Notes: generated by a model from the letters alone, not told the origin. 64,000 nucleotides of DNA from Streptosporangium violaceochromogenes (GCF_014654615.1 NZ_BNBB01000028.1:16664-80663); one strand, 5' to 3'. Numbered from the stretch's first letter, positions 32,579 through 41,633 are shown. Numbers and translations: made by a program.

Positions 32579-33823
32579 TCAGGCCGCCGGGTCCGGCACC
32601 TCGATGCCACGCCGCCGCAAGGCGTCGATCCGGTCCCCGGTGGTGTCCTCGGCGAGCTTGCGCCACTGCAGCAGCGAGTCGTCGGGGCGGTACAGCTTCT
32701 CGGGAGGCGCGTCGGTCACCTCGACCATCCACTTGTCCTGACCGGAGAACTGCCCGTGGAAGAGCCACCGCACCGCGCCCAGATACTTGGCGTAGAAGGT
32801 CAGCGTCCTCCAGCCCTTCTTGAAGTCCGCCAGCACGCCGACGTAAAGGTGGCTGCCGGCGTCCACGGGAACGTAGAACTCGTAGTGGATGAAGGTCGGA
32901 TACGCGATCCGCAGCACGCCGGGCATGCTCACCGAGGCGAACCCCGGGAACTCCTGGGCGGCGATGACCGGATTCACCTTGCGGTGCGAGGTCGTGTTGC
33001 CGATGTTCGAGGTCGTCTTCGAAGGACGGACCTTGTACCACGCCAGCCCGGTCCACCTGCCCAGGCCGGGGAAGTCCGCCTCCCAGTGCTGTTCCTGCTG
33101 CACCCGGTAGATCCAACGACCCCGTTTGACGATCCTGGTCGTGTTCCACACCGGCATGGCCTTGAAGATCCTCCACAGCGCGGTGCGGTGAAGGAACTTC
33201 GCGTGCCCCTCGTCGTACCCGTTCTCGCAGGCGAACCGCCAGTTTCCCTCCCGCGCCTGGATGCGGACCCCGATCACGGCGGCGTTCTCGACGAGTTCCT
33301 CGGGGAGCTGCTCGTCGATCGGGTGCGGATCCTCGCCGTCTCCGACGTAGATCCAGACCATGCCGAGCCGCTCCTCGGCGTGATAGGTCGGCTGAACCAC
33401 CTTGCCGCAGATCGGGGACTGCGGGCCGTCGGTGATCACAGCCTTCAGCTCACCGGACTCCAGGTCGAAGGTCCAGCCGTGATAGACGCAGGAGATGGTG
33501 CCGGGGAACTGTTTGCTGCCGTAGCTGAGCGGGACCCCCCGGTGCGGGCACCGGTTCGCCATCGCGTAGACCTTGCCGTTGTCACGGATGACGAAGATGT
33601 CCTCCCCCAGGAGGCGGATCCGGACGGGGCGCTCTCCGACGTGCGTGGAGAAGGTCACCGGGTACCAGTACCCCCGGAAACCGGCCGCCGCCGCCTGATA
33701 GTGGGGCCAGCTCGACCAGTCCTGCCGGCCGGGAAGCCGGGGCCTGCGCTTTTTCACCACGGCGTTTCCGGCGGTGACGGGCCGCCGGGTTCGAGCGGTC
33801 CCGGATTCGGAGGTCTCAGCCAT
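32579..33823 (-). CDS. Rieske non-heme iron oxygenase, alpha subunit
   Basis: 414 residues from ATG 33823 (GGAG 5 bases upstream). Rieske centre CPHRG...CVYHGW: Cys92, His94, Cys112, His115. Mononuclear iron site NGYDEGHAKFLH: Asn201, bridging Asp204, His207, His212. It hydroxylates an aromatic or steroid ring using electrons from the ferredoxin and reductase encoded divergently. No beta subunit gene is seen, consistent with alpha-only enzymes such as KshA. The promoter region carries two copies of the cluster operator. Confidence 0.93.
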   Translation of the reverse strand: MAETSESGTARTRRPVTAGNAVVKKRRPRLPGRQDWSSWPHYQAAAAGFRGYWYPVTFSTHVGERPVRIRLLGEDIFVIRDNGKVYAMANRCPHRGVPLSYGSKQFPGTISCVYHGWTFDLESGELKAVITDGPQSPICGKVVQPTYHAEERLGMVWIYVGDGEDPHPIDEQLPEELVENAAVIGVRIQAREGNWRFACENGYDEGHAKFLHRTALWRIFKAMPVWNTTRIVKRGRWIYRVQQEQHWEADFPGLGRWTGLAWYKVRPSKTTSNIGNTTSHRKVNPVIAAQEFPGFASVSMPGVLRIAYPTFIHYEFYVPVDAGSHLYVGVLADFKKGWRTLTFYAKYLGAVRWLFHGQFSGQDKWMVEVTDAPPEKLYRPDDSLLQWRKLAEDTTGDRIDALRRRGIEVPDPAA

Positions 33824-33934
33824 CTTCGCTCCACGTCGTTGTGCGTCGGATGTCAGTGCCGCCGGACGCAAGCCCCGCACCCTGCCTGGGTGAACGTCAG
33901 CAGACCATCCCCCCGGCCCGGCGACAACCGTCGC

Positions 33935-34011
33935 GGTTCACCCAGCGGAATGCGCGGCGGCGCGTGGACCGGTCAGGCAGGCGATCCGGATCGGATTTCG
34001 CTGAGCGGGCC
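33935..34011. promoter_or_regulatory. Two operator-like sites in the divergent Rieske/reductase promoter
   Basis: Minus-strand ATTCCGCTGGGTGAACC (33935-33951) and plus-strand ATTTCGCTGAGCGGGCC (33995-34011) match the cluster motif at 12 and 13 of 17 positions relative to the best copy at 57744. They lie in the 265-bp divergent region 33824-34088. Confidence 0.65.
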
Positions 34012-34088
34012 GAGACGGGTGACCGGGCGAACGGCCCGCGCCTACAGTCGGCCGCCGTCAGCACGATCGACGCACAGGAGGCGATGTG

Positions 34089-35078
34089 ATGACCATCCCG
34101 ACCGTCGGCGCCGACGTCCTCATCGTCGGCGCCGGGCCGACCGGGCTCTACGGCGCCTACTACGCGGGCTTCCGCGGGCTCTCGACCGTCGTGGTCGACG
34201 CGCTGGCGCAGCCCGGCGGTCAGGTCATGGCGCTGTACCCCGAGAAGGAGATTCGCGACGTCGCCGCCCTTCCCGCCATTCGGGGACGCGACTTCGTGGC
34301 GAATCTGGTGGAACAGGCCGCCGCCTACTCGCCGACGTACCTGCTCGGCAGACGGGCCGTCACCCTGCGGCGCGAGGGCGGCGGCCACGCCGTGGAGCTC
34401 GACGACGGAACGACGGTCCGCGCCCGAGCCGTCGTCCTGACGGCCGGGATCGGCACACCGACCCCGCGTCCGCCGGCGGCGGGTGAAGAGTGGCTGGGCA
34501 CCGGCCTGTCGTACTTCGTCGTCGATCCCCGTGTCCACGCCGGCCAGGACGTGGTGATCGTCGGCGGCGGGGACAGCGCTCTGGACTGGGCCGACGCCCT
34601 CGGCTCCATCGCCCGGTCGATCACCCTGGTTCATCGTCGCGCCGTCTTCCGCGGGCACGCGGCGACTCTCGAACGAGTCCGCGCCGGCGGGACACGGATC
34701 CTGACCGACACCGAGGTGACGTCGTTGATCGGAGATCTCCAGGCGGGCCGCCTGGAGAAGGTGGCGCTGCGGAACAGGGCCGGAGAGGAGATCGTCCAGG
34801 CGGCCGATCATGTGATCGCGGCGCTCGGCTTCATCAGCGACCTCGGCCCGCTGCGCACCTGGGGGCTGGAGCTGATCGGCCGTTCGGTGGCCGTCGACCG
34901 GGCGGGCCGGACGAACCTGCCGGGCGTGTACGCCGCCGGAGACCTGACCGGCCACGACGGCAAGGTCAAGTTGATGTCGGTGGGCTTCGGCGAGGTCGCG
35001 ACCGCGATGAACCACGTCGCGGTCGACCTGGATCCCGGCCTCACCCTGTTCCCCGGTCATTCCACCGACGGCGCCTGA
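34089..35078 (+). CDS. Ferredoxin-NAD(P) reductase, thioredoxin-reductase-like flavoprotein
   Basis: 329 residues from ATG 34089 with AGGAGG 7 bases upstream (GTG 34086 also in frame). FAD-binding VLIVGAGPTGLYGAYY, NAD(P)-binding VVIVGGGDSALDWADAL and the C-terminal FAD motif GVYAAGDLTGHDGKVKL. No CxxC disulfide, so it is the ferredoxin-reductase branch (YumC-like) rather than thioredoxin reductase. With the ferredoxin gene 32 bp downstream it should feed electrons to the Rieske oxygenase. Confidence 0.9.
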   Translation: MTIPTVGADVLIVGAGPTGLYGAYYAGFRGLSTVVVDALAQPGGQVMALYPEKEIRDVAALPAIRGRDFVANLVEQAAAYSPTYLLGRRAVTLRREGGGHAVELDDGTTVRARAVVLTAGIGTPTPRPPAAGEEWLGTGLSYFVVDPRVHAGQDVVIVGGGDSALDWADALGSIARSITLVHRRAVFRGHAATLERVRAGGTRILTDTEVTSLIGDLQAGRLEKVALRNRAGEEIVQAADHVIAALGFISDLGPLRTWGLELIGRSVAVDRAGRTNLPGVYAAGDLTGHDGKVKLMSVGFGEVATAMNHVAVDLDPGLTLFPGHSTDGA

Positions 35079-35110
35079 GCGCGCCCGAACCGATCCAAGG
35101 AGAGTTCCCG

Positions 35111-35452
35111 ATGACCTACGTGATCGGTGCCGGCTGCATCGACGTCCTGGACCGTTCGTGTGTGGAGGTGTGCCCGGTGGACTGCATCTACGTCGGCGAG
35201 CGGAAGAGCTACATCAACGGCAACGAGTGCATCGACTGCGGAGCCTGCGAGGTGGAGTGCCCCGTGGACGCCGTTTTCACCGACAGGGCGGCGCGTAGGG
35301 ACCCCGCGCTCGATGTCTTCCTGGAGGACTCGCGGGCCTTCTTCGAGAAGCCGCTGCCGGGCCGCGACGAGCCGCTCGGGGACCCCGGCGGGGCCCGGCG
35401 GGGCGGTGACGCCGGTGTCGACACCGAGTTCGTCGCCGGCTACCCGGCATGA
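35111..35452 (+). CDS. Seven-iron ferredoxin
   Basis: 113 residues. First cluster CIDVLDRSCVEVCP supplies the spaced cysteines of a 3Fe-4S (7Fe-type) site; the second, CIDCGACEVECP, is a classical 4Fe-4S binding motif. AGGAG precedes the ATG. It sits right after the reductase gene, so the likely role is electron transfer from that flavoprotein to the oxygenase. Confidence 0.92.
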   Translation: MTYVIGAGCIDVLDRSCVEVCPVDCIYVGERKSYINGNECIDCGACEVECPVDAVFTDRAARRDPALDVFLEDSRAFFEKPLPGRDEPLGDPGGARRGGDAGVDTEFVAGYPA

Positions 35453-35535
35453 GCGCACCGGGCCCGGTCCTCGTGACGGGCGGCACCAGCGGCACCGGCC
35501 TCGGCTCCGGTCAGCGAATCCAGGCGGTTCCCTGA
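35449..35535 (+). pseudogene. SDR N-terminal stub
   Basis: The ATG overlaps the ferredoxin stop (ATGA). Twenty-eight codons encode the first Rossmann strand, VLVTGGTSGTGLG, then the frame ends at TGA 35533 inside the 3' end of the convergent MaoC gene. It looks like a short-chain dehydrogenase gene deleted after its start. Confidence 0.6.
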
Positions 35536-36380
35536 CCGAGCACCAGGGCGTCCCCCGCGTCGGGGCCGCTCACCTCGAAGCGCAACCCCTCGTCCTCCCG
35601 CCACACCCGCGCGGCCAGGGACTGGCCGGGGAAGACGGGGTGGCGGAACCTCGCGGACACCCCGCGCAGCCGCGCGGTCTCCCCGTTGAGCACGTGATCC
35701 ACCACCCCCCGGGCGAGCATCCCGAAGGACGCCAGCCCGTGGAGGATCGGCCGCTCGAAACCGGCCTCCGCGGCGAACCCCGCGTCCGCGTGCAGCGGAT
35801 TCATGTCTCCGTTGAGACGGTAGAGCAGTGCCTGCTGTTCCAGCGTCCGGGTGGAGAACTCCACGTCCGGAACGCGATCGGGACGCCGCCACGCCACCTC
35901 GGGCCCGGGATCTCCGCCGAAGCCGCCGGCGCCGGCGACCCAGAGCTGGGTCTCGGCCGTCCACAGCGGCTCACCTGAGCGGTCACGGGCGTTCTCGGTG
36001 AGGACGACGAGGGCCGCCTTCCCCTTGTCGAAGATCCGCGTGACCGCTGAGGTGAGAAACGCCTCACCGGTCGCCGCGATCGGCCGGGACACGTGGAGGG
36101 TCTGACCCGCGTGCAGGATCCGGCGGGGGTCCAGGCTCAGGCCGGCCAGCTTGTCCTCGAATCGCGGAGCGGTGGACGCGGAGACCCCCTGGCCGGCCAC
36201 GAGAGCGAAGGTCGGCAGCACCTCCAGCTCGCTCTCCAGCGTGTAGCGCGGCTCCGGGTCGGTCGCGGCGTGACCGCCGGCGCCCAGGGACAGGTGATAG
36301 AGCAGGACGTCACGTACGGTCCACCGCAGGCGCTGTCGCAACGGTTCGGCGTCGAGCGCCGCCCGGACGTCGATCGGCAT
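35511..36380 (-). CDS. MaoC family hydratase/dehydratase
   Basis: 289 residues, double hot-dog size. The hydratase 2 motif is in the second half: YRLNGDMNPLHADAGFA followed by FERPILHGLASFG, with the Asp and His that activate water on an enoyl-CoA. It hydrates a CoA-bound trans-enoyl chain. It follows the alpha/beta hydrolase gene by 10 bp as last gene of the operon starting at 40868. Confidence 0.9.
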   Translation of the reverse strand: MPIDVRAALDAEPLRQRLRWTVRDVLLYHLSLGAGGHAATDPEPRYTLESELEVLPTFALVAGQGVSASTAPRFEDKLAGLSLDPRRILHAGQTLHVSRPIAATGEAFLTSAVTRIFDKGKAALVVLTENARDRSGEPLWTAETQLWVAGAGGFGGDPGPEVAWRRPDRVPDVEFSTRTLEQQALLYRLNGDMNPLHADAGFAAEAGFERPILHGLASFGMLARGVVDHVLNGETARLRGVSARFRHPVFPGQSLAARVWREDEGLRFEVSGPDAGDALVLGQGTAWIR

Positions 36381-36390
36381 CGTGGGCTCC

Positions 36391-37188
36391 TCAAACGTGG
36401 TGTGCGGAAAGGAACTCGGTGACGATCTCCGCGAACTCCGCGGCGGTGTGCTCCAGCGGGATCTCGCCGTCGTGGATCACCCGGACCCGGGCGTCGGCCA
36501 GCGCGGCGGCCAGGCGGTCCTGACCGCCGAAGGCGAACCGATCGCGGGCGTGACCGACGCACAGTACCGGCTGGCGGACCCGGTCCAGACGTCTCTCCAT
36601 CTCGTAGCGCGCCACCACGCGATGGCCGTCTTCCGGATCCTCGGTGCGCAGCGCGTCCCTCATGAAGCGCCTCAGCAGCCGGTTGTCCGGCGGGTAGTAC
36701 CTGGCTCGGCGCTGCCACAGCTCGGCCAGGTGGCTTCCGTCGCCGCGTTCCTCCACCTCGTCGACGCCACGCCGGCCGGTGCGGGCGCCCCGTGCCCCGG
36801 CGTCGAGCAGGTCGGTGGAGGACAGGACCACCCGGCGTACGCGTTCGGGGGCCTGGGCCGCGAGCTCGAAGGCGATGTACCCGCCGGTGTGATGGCCGAC
36901 CACGTCGACCCGGTCCAGACCTTCGATCTCCAGCAGCCGCGCCATCGCCGCGGCCCAGCCCTCGACCGTGGGCGGCTCCGGCAGCGGGTCGGAGGCGCCC
37001 ATGCCCGGTGTGTCGACGGCGAGCACCCGGAACCGCCGTCCCAGAACGGCCAGCACCTCTCGGTACTCGTCCCAGCTCCGCGGAGTCTGGTGGAGGAGGA
37101 GCACCGCCGGGCCGGAACCGGCCTCGGCCAGATGCAGTTGTCCCCAGGCACAGTCGACGTAGCGGCGGCGGACGCGGGCGTGACTCAC
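36391..37188 (-). CDS. Alpha/beta hydrolase fold protein with His at the nucleophile position
   Basis: 265 residues from GTG 37188, overlapping the upstream stop (GTGA). Fold landmarks: VLLLHQTPRSWDEYR, VDTPGMGASD, and the elbow VVGHHTGGYIAFE, where the usual GxSxG serine is replaced by His (G-H-H-T-G). Later VLCVGHARDRFAF and a near-terminal His in IPLEHTAAEF supply acid and base positions. It may be a non-hydrolytic or unusual member of the superfamily. Operon position between an acyl-CoA dehydrogenase and MaoC suggests a role in CoA-thioester catabolism. Confidence 0.8.
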   Translation of the reverse strand: MSHARVRRRYVDCAWGQLHLAEAGSGPAVLLLHQTPRSWDEYREVLAVLGRRFRVLAVDTPGMGASDPLPEPPTVEGWAAAMARLLEIEGLDRVDVVGHHTGGYIAFELAAQAPERVRRVVLSSTDLLDAGARGARTGRRGVDEVEERGDGSHLAELWQRRARYYPPDNRLLRRFMRDALRTEDPEDGHRVVARYEMERRLDRVRQPVLCVGHARDRFAFGGQDRLAAALADARVRVIHDGEIPLEHTAAEFAEIVTEFLSAHHV

Positions 37189-38360
37189 GGCCGCGGCTCC
37201 TTGGGCAGTCCCAGGACGCGTTCCCCGATGACGTTCCGCATGACCTCCGAGGTGCCGCCACCGATGGAGTCCCCGCGGGCGAACAGGTAGTGCCGCTGGA
37301 TCTCGAACCCGTCCGGCACGTGATCCTCCGGATGGTGGAACGCGTAGCTGCCGAACAGCAGCGCCTCGCTGTCGAGGGCGTCCATGCCGAACTCGTACAC
37401 GCCCTGCTTGAGCTGGGAGTAGATCAGCTTGGCGAGCGATCCCTCCGGGCCCGGGTTGTCGACCGCCAGGTCGCGGGCCGCCTTCCGGTTCAGCAGATCG
37501 GCCGCGCGTGTCTTGATCGCCAGCTGCACGAGCCGATCGCGCATCACCGGGTCGCGGTCCTCCCGGCGGCGCCACACCTCGACGACCTCCGCCAGTGCCT
37601 GGGAGCCCTCTCCGGCCGACCCGCCTCCGATGGAGACCCTCTCGTTCATCATGATGGTGATGGCGACCTGCCAGCCCTCGTCCGGCGCACCGATGAGATC
37701 CGCGGCGGGGACCCGGAGGTCGTCGAAGTACACCTCGTTCAGGTGCGCCGAGCCGTCGATCTGGCGCAGCGGCCGCACGTCCACACGGGGGTCGCGCATG
37801 TCGACGACGAACGCGGCCAGGCCCCGATGGCGGCTCTCCAGGTCACCGGTGCGGGCCATCAGCAGGCCGCGGCCGGCGCGGTGCGCGGCGGTGGTCCAGA
37901 TCTTCTGGCCGTTGATCACCCAGTCGTCGCCGTCGAGGACCGCCCGGGTCCGCAACGCCGACAGATCCGAGCCGGCGGCGGGTTCGCTGAACAGCTGGCA
38001 CCAGATCTCCTCCCCGCAGAACATCGGGCGCAGGTACGCGTCCCACTGATCAGGCCGCCCGTGTCTCACCAGCGCCGGTGCGATCATGCCCACTCCCAGC
38101 GCGTTGCCCAGGTAGTGGTCCATGGTGGGCGCACCGGCCGCGGAGAGCAGCTCCTGGACGGTCACCTGAAGGTTCCGGGGCAGACCCAGCCCACCCCGCC
38201 CGGCCGGGAACTGGACCCACGCCAGCCCGCGATCGAACTGCGCCTTGAGAAACTCGGTCGTGTCGGTGGTGGCCGGCGGAAACTCCCTCAGCAGTTCCTC
38301 GACCAGGGTCACCACTCGCCTCATGTCCGGGTCGGACGCCGCGGTACTCACCGTCGCCAC
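37185..38360 (-). CDS. Acyl-CoA dehydrogenase
   Basis: 391 residues from GTG 38360 (AGGAGCGAAG upstream). FAD/substrate landmarks: QLFSEPAAGSDLS, VINGQKIWTTAAHRA (flavin region), NERVSIGGGSAG, and the C-terminal RGDSIGGGTSEVMRNVIGE. Oxidises an acyl-CoA to the enoyl-CoA. The gene for a second, more divergent dehydrogenase lies 22 bp upstream; such adjacent pairs form mixed complexes in steroid side-chain breakdown (FadE28/FadE29 type), so this may be one subunit. Confidence 0.92.
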   Translation of the reverse strand: MATVSTAASDPDMRRVVTLVEELLREFPPATTDTTEFLKAQFDRGLAWVQFPAGRGGLGLPRNLQVTVQELLSAAGAPTMDHYLGNALGVGMIAPALVRHGRPDQWDAYLRPMFCGEEIWCQLFSEPAAGSDLSALRTRAVLDGDDWVINGQKIWTTAAHRAGRGLLMARTGDLESRHRGLAAFVVDMRDPRVDVRPLRQIDGSAHLNEVYFDDLRVPAADLIGAPDEGWQVAITIMMNERVSIGGGSAGEGSQALAEVVEVWRRREDRDPVMRDRLVQLAIKTRAADLLNRKAARDLAVDNPGPEGSLAKLIYSQLKQGVYEFGMDALDSEALLFGSYAFHHPEDHVPDGFEIQRHYLFARGDSIGGGTSEVMRNVIGERVLGLPKEPRP

Positions 38361-38382
38361 CTTCGCTCCTCGGTCTCGTCCA

Positions 38383-39501
38383 TCAGTAGTCCAGCAACTC
38401 GGCCAGTCGCAGCCGGTGATCGAGCGGCGAGCCGAACAGCACCGCCGCGGCCGTGGCCCGCTTGTAGTGGCGATGGGCCTCGAACTCCCAGGAGAAACCC
38501 ATGGCTCCGTGAATCTGGATGTTCTCCGCGGCCAGGTGCCTGAACATCTCCGAGCAGAACGACTTCGCCATGGCCGTGGCGATGTGGCGATCCGGGGAGT
38601 GGTGCAGCACCTGTTCAAGGGCCGCGCGCTGCAGCGCCCGTCCGGACTCAAGCTCGACCAGCATGTCGGCGCACCTGTGCTTGATCGCCTGGAAGGAGCC
38701 GATCGGCCGGCCGAACTGGACGCGTTCACGGGCGTGCCCCACCGACATCTCCAGACACCGCTCGCCGCCTCCGACCTGCTCGGCGGCCAGGCAGACCAAC
38801 GCCGTGTCGACGGTGTGCCGCAGGGCCTCCGGGGCCCTCCCCGGCCCCGCGACCAGCGTCGCGGGCGCCGCCTCCAGCTCGACGCGGGCGAGGGATCGCG
38901 ACCGGTCCAGTGCCGGCCGGTCGATCACGCGGACGCCCGGCTGACGAGGGTCCACGGCGAGCATCACCTGCCCGTCGGCGGAGTCGGCGACCACGAGCAC
39001 CAGGTCCGCCTCCCCGCCGTCGAGCACGTAGTCCTTGACCCCGCTGACCTGCCAGCCGTCCGCGCGCGCGACCGCGGTGGTGTCGTAGGAGCCGGGGTTC
39101 CACCGGCCCGCCGGCTCCACGAAGGCCAGTGTCGCGACGCGGGAGCCGTCGGCGATGCCGGGGAGGTAGCGCTTCATCGCGACCTCGTTGCCCGAGGCCA
39201 GGAGCGCCGGGGTGGCCAGCCCTATCGTCGACAGCAGCGGGAACGGGTGCAGCGCCCGCCCGGCCTCCTCGAAGACGAGGCCCACCTCGGCAAGCGTCGC
39301 CCCGGCGCCTCCCCATCGTTCGGGGACGAGCAGGCCCTGCACGCCGAGTTCCCGCGCCATCCGCAGCCACGGGCCTCTGTCCAGCGGCGGCGTGTGCTCG
39401 GCCGGCGGCTCACTCGGTTGACACCTGGCGAAGAACGCCCGCAGGACCTGCCGAAGCTCGTCGTACTCACTCGGGTCGAGTCTGGCACCGTCGACTGTCA
39501 T
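38383..39501 (-). CDS. Acyl-CoA dehydrogenase family protein, probable partner subunit
   Basis: 372 residues with the acyl-CoA dehydrogenase fold: LLVPERWGGAGATL, LAFVEPAGRWNP (the AGS signature replaced by AGR), QVSGVKDYVLDG, and C-terminal RERVQFGRPIGSFQAIKHRCADM, IQIHGAMGFSWE. The altered flavin/substrate motif suggests it is the less canonical half of a heteromeric enzyme with the neighbouring dehydrogenase. The start overlaps the CoA-ligase stop (ATGA). Confidence 0.88.
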   Translation of the reverse strand: MTVDGARLDPSEYDELRQVLRAFFARCQPSEPPAEHTPPLDRGPWLRMARELGVQGLLVPERWGGAGATLAEVGLVFEEAGRALHPFPLLSTIGLATPALLASGNEVAMKRYLPGIADGSRVATLAFVEPAGRWNPGSYDTTAVARADGWQVSGVKDYVLDGGEADLVLVVADSADGQVMLAVDPRQPGVRVIDRPALDRSRSLARVELEAAPATLVAGPGRAPEALRHTVDTALVCLAAEQVGGGERCLEMSVGHARERVQFGRPIGSFQAIKHRCADMLVELESGRALQRAALEQVLHHSPDRHIATAMAKSFCSEMFRHLAAENIQIHGAMGFSWEFEAHRHYKRATAAAVLFGSPLDHRLRLAELLDY

Positions 39502-40868
39502 CGGTTCCTTCTCATCTCACTGTCGTTGTCTCCTCGTGGGCCGGTGACGGCCACGGCGATGCCGTGTACGGCCGCCTCGGGCGAGTCGAAGCAGGGCACG
39601 CCGGCCGCGCTCACCTCGGCGATCACACCGGGCACGTCGAGCAGGAAGGCCGTGGAGGGCAGGCCGGTTCCGCGCACCGCGTTCGCGACCGCAGCGCCGA
39701 ACTCCCTGATGTCCAGGCCGCAGTTGACGACCACGACACCGTCGACCTCGCCCGACTCGTAGACCGCGAGCACCGCGTCGGCCATCGCCTCCGGTGGGCA
39801 CTGCGGCGTGAGGTCGATCGGATTGCCGGTCGCGGCGAACTCCGGGAGGAGCCGGCGCAGCCTGTCCTGGCTCCGCTGGGTCAGCGGCGGCAGGGTGAGG
39901 CCCGACCGATCCGCGGCGTCCGCGGCCAGAACGCCGGGGCCTCCGGAGACGGTGACCACGGCCACTCTGCCCGCGGTCCGGCCGTGTCCGAGAACCGACA
40001 GCGACCGCAGGGTGTCGAAGAACCGCGTGGAGGAGTCCACCTGGAGAACTCCGGCACGCCGGAAGGCGGCCTCGTAGATCCTGCGGTCCCCGGCCAGGGA
40101 TCCGGTGTGCCCCGCCGCCGCCCGCGCCCCGGCCTGACTGCGGCCCCCCTTGAGGACGACGACCGGTTTGCGGGAGGTGACGTCACCGGCCACCTCGACG
40201 AAAGCCCGCCCGTCGGATATTCCCTCGGCGAAGACGCCGATGACCTCGGTCCGGTCGTCGTCGCCCAGCCACCGCAACGCGTCGGTGATGGAAACGTCCG
40301 GGGCGTTTCCGAGACTCACGAAACGTGCCAGCCCGAGATTCCTCGCCCCGAGGAACGAGAGAAACATTCCTCCGAAGGCGCCACTTTGACTTACGAAGCT
40401 CAAATGACCGGGATCTGTCGGCACCTCCCAGAAATACGAGGCGTTCAAGCACCGGCCGCCGGGCAGCCGGCTCACCACACCCATGCAGTTCGGCCCGACC
40501 AGGGGGACCTTGTGACGGCGGGCGATGTCGACGATGCGCCTCTGCACCGCACGGCCCTCCGGACCGGCTTCACCGAACCCGGAGGACAGCACGACGAGTG
40601 CCCGCGCGCCGGCGGTGACCGCGTCCAGCACGGCCGCCTCCGCGGTGCGCGCGGGAACCGAGATCAACGCCAGGTCGACCGGGCCGTCGAGCGCCGCGGT
40701 CGCCGGGAACCCGTCGATCGAATCGGCGGTGGGATGGACACAGCGCACGTCGGAAAGGCCGGCTCCCACGTTGCGGAGCAAGGTGTTTCCCAGCTTTCGT
40801 GACGGTCCGGACGATGCGCCGTACACAGCCGCGGATTCCGGCTGGAAGAGCGGGGTGAGATCACCCAT
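39498..40868 (-). CDS. NDP-forming acyl-CoA synthetase, alpha-type (CoA-binding/ligase) protein
   Basis: 456 residues from ATG 40868. CoA-binding domain (AAVYGASSGPSRKLGN, VPLVGPNCMGV), then the succinyl-CoA-ligase-like flavodoxin domain with the phosphohistidine in AAAGHTGSLAGDRR, and VVTVSGGPGVLAADA. It lacks the ATP-grasp domain; a separate gene at 41013 encodes one, so the two likely form an alpha-beta acid:CoA ligase although they are in different operons. An operator-like site lies 75 bp upstream. Confidence 0.87.
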   Translation of the reverse strand: MGDLTPLFQPESAAVYGASSGPSRKLGNTLLRNVGAGLSDVRCVHPTADSIDGFPATAALDGPVDLALISVPARTAEAAVLDAVTAGARALVVLSSGFGEAGPEGRAVQRRIVDIARRHKVPLVGPNCMGVVSRLPGGRCLNASYFWEVPTDPGHLSFVSQSGAFGGMFLSFLGARNLGLARFVSLGNAPDVSITDALRWLGDDDRTEVIGVFAEGISDGRAFVEVAGDVTSRKPVVVLKGGRSQAGARAAAGHTGSLAGDRRIYEAAFRRAGVLQVDSSTRFFDTLRSLSVLGHGRTAGRVAVVTVSGGPGVLAADAADRSGLTLPPLTQRSQDRLRRLLPEFAATGNPIDLTPQCPPEAMADAVLAVYESGEVDGVVVVNCGLDIREFGAAVANAVRGTGLPSTAFLLDVPGVIAEVSAAGVPCFDSPEAAVHGIAVAVTGPRGDNDSEMRRNR

Positions 40869-40942
40869 GGAAAACCCTGTCCTGTCATCGACGGTGCGGA
40901 TATCGGAGTTTTTCTGAAGGCGTCGCGCGGGGCAATCGCCGC

Positions 40943-40959
40943 GGTCCGCTGAACGAAAG
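40943..40959 (+). promoter_or_regulatory. Operator-like site upstream of the CoA-synthetase operon
   Basis: GGTCCGCTGAACGAAAG, matching the cluster motif at 13 of 17 positions, in the 144-bp gap before ATG 40868. Confidence 0.65.
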
Positions 40960-41012
40960 CCGGCCCCTGATTCGCCCGCCCTCACGGATGCGCGTCGTGC
41001 GGCCGGTCCCGC

Positions 41013-41633
41013 TCAGGCCCCCGACACGATCACGAGGGCGTCCAGCACCACCGGCCGGCCGTCGACGATCGCGACCGGGTTGAGGTCCACCTCCATGACG
41101 TCGGGGTTGGCCGCCAGCACCTCAAGCAGGTGAGATCCCAGTTCGTACAGCCGTTCCAGGTCGGCGGCGGGCCGGCCCCGCTGTCCGTGCAGCAGCCGGG
41201 CACAGCGCAGCTCTTCGAGACCTCGGCCGAAGTCGCCCCGGTCCAGGGGGTGCAGGAAGCAGACCGCGTCGTCGAGGACCTCCGTCATCACCCCGCCGTG
41301 CCCCACGGTCAGCACCGGGCCGAACTGCTCGTCACGGGTCGCTCCGACCAGGAGTTCGTACTCAGGGCGCACGAAGTCCGCGATCAGTACGGTGCCGTCG
41401 CCGGCCGCGGCCAGCTCGTCCCACTGCGCCAGCACGTACTCGGCCGGCAGTCCCACGCGGACCAGATTGCCCTCGGTCTTGTGGGCCACGCCGGAGGCCT
41501 TGGCCACGAAGACTCCGCTCCCGCCCTCCATGAAGCGGGCGGCCTCGGCCGCCGAGTGGGTGAGCCGCTCCCGGCAGACCGGCAGCCGGTCCCCCAGCCG
41601 CCGCTTGCTCTCCGCCTCGCTCAGTTCCCTCAT
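41013..41633 (-). CDS. ATP-grasp (beta) subunit of an NDP-forming acyl-CoA synthetase
   Basis: 206 residues. Markers: FVAKASGVAHKTEGNLVRVGL (ATP-grasp lysine region), FVRPEYELLVGATRDEQFGP, GHGGVMTEVLDD and EVDLNPVAI (metal-binding Glu/Asn). This is the nucleotide-binding half, slightly short for the family. Its ATG overlaps the stop of the AMP-forming ligase (ATGA). Probable partner of the alpha-type protein at 39498. Confidence 0.85.
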   Translation of the reverse strand: MRELSEAESKRRLGDRLPVCRERLTHSAAEAARFMEGGSGVFVAKASGVAHKTEGNLVRVGLPAEYVLAQWDELAAAGDGTVLIADFVRPEYELLVGATRDEQFGPVLTVGHGGVMTEVLDDAVCFLHPLDRGDFGRGLEELRCARLLHGQRGRPAADLERLYELGSHLLEVLAANPDVMEVDLNPVAIVDGRPVVLDALVIVSGA

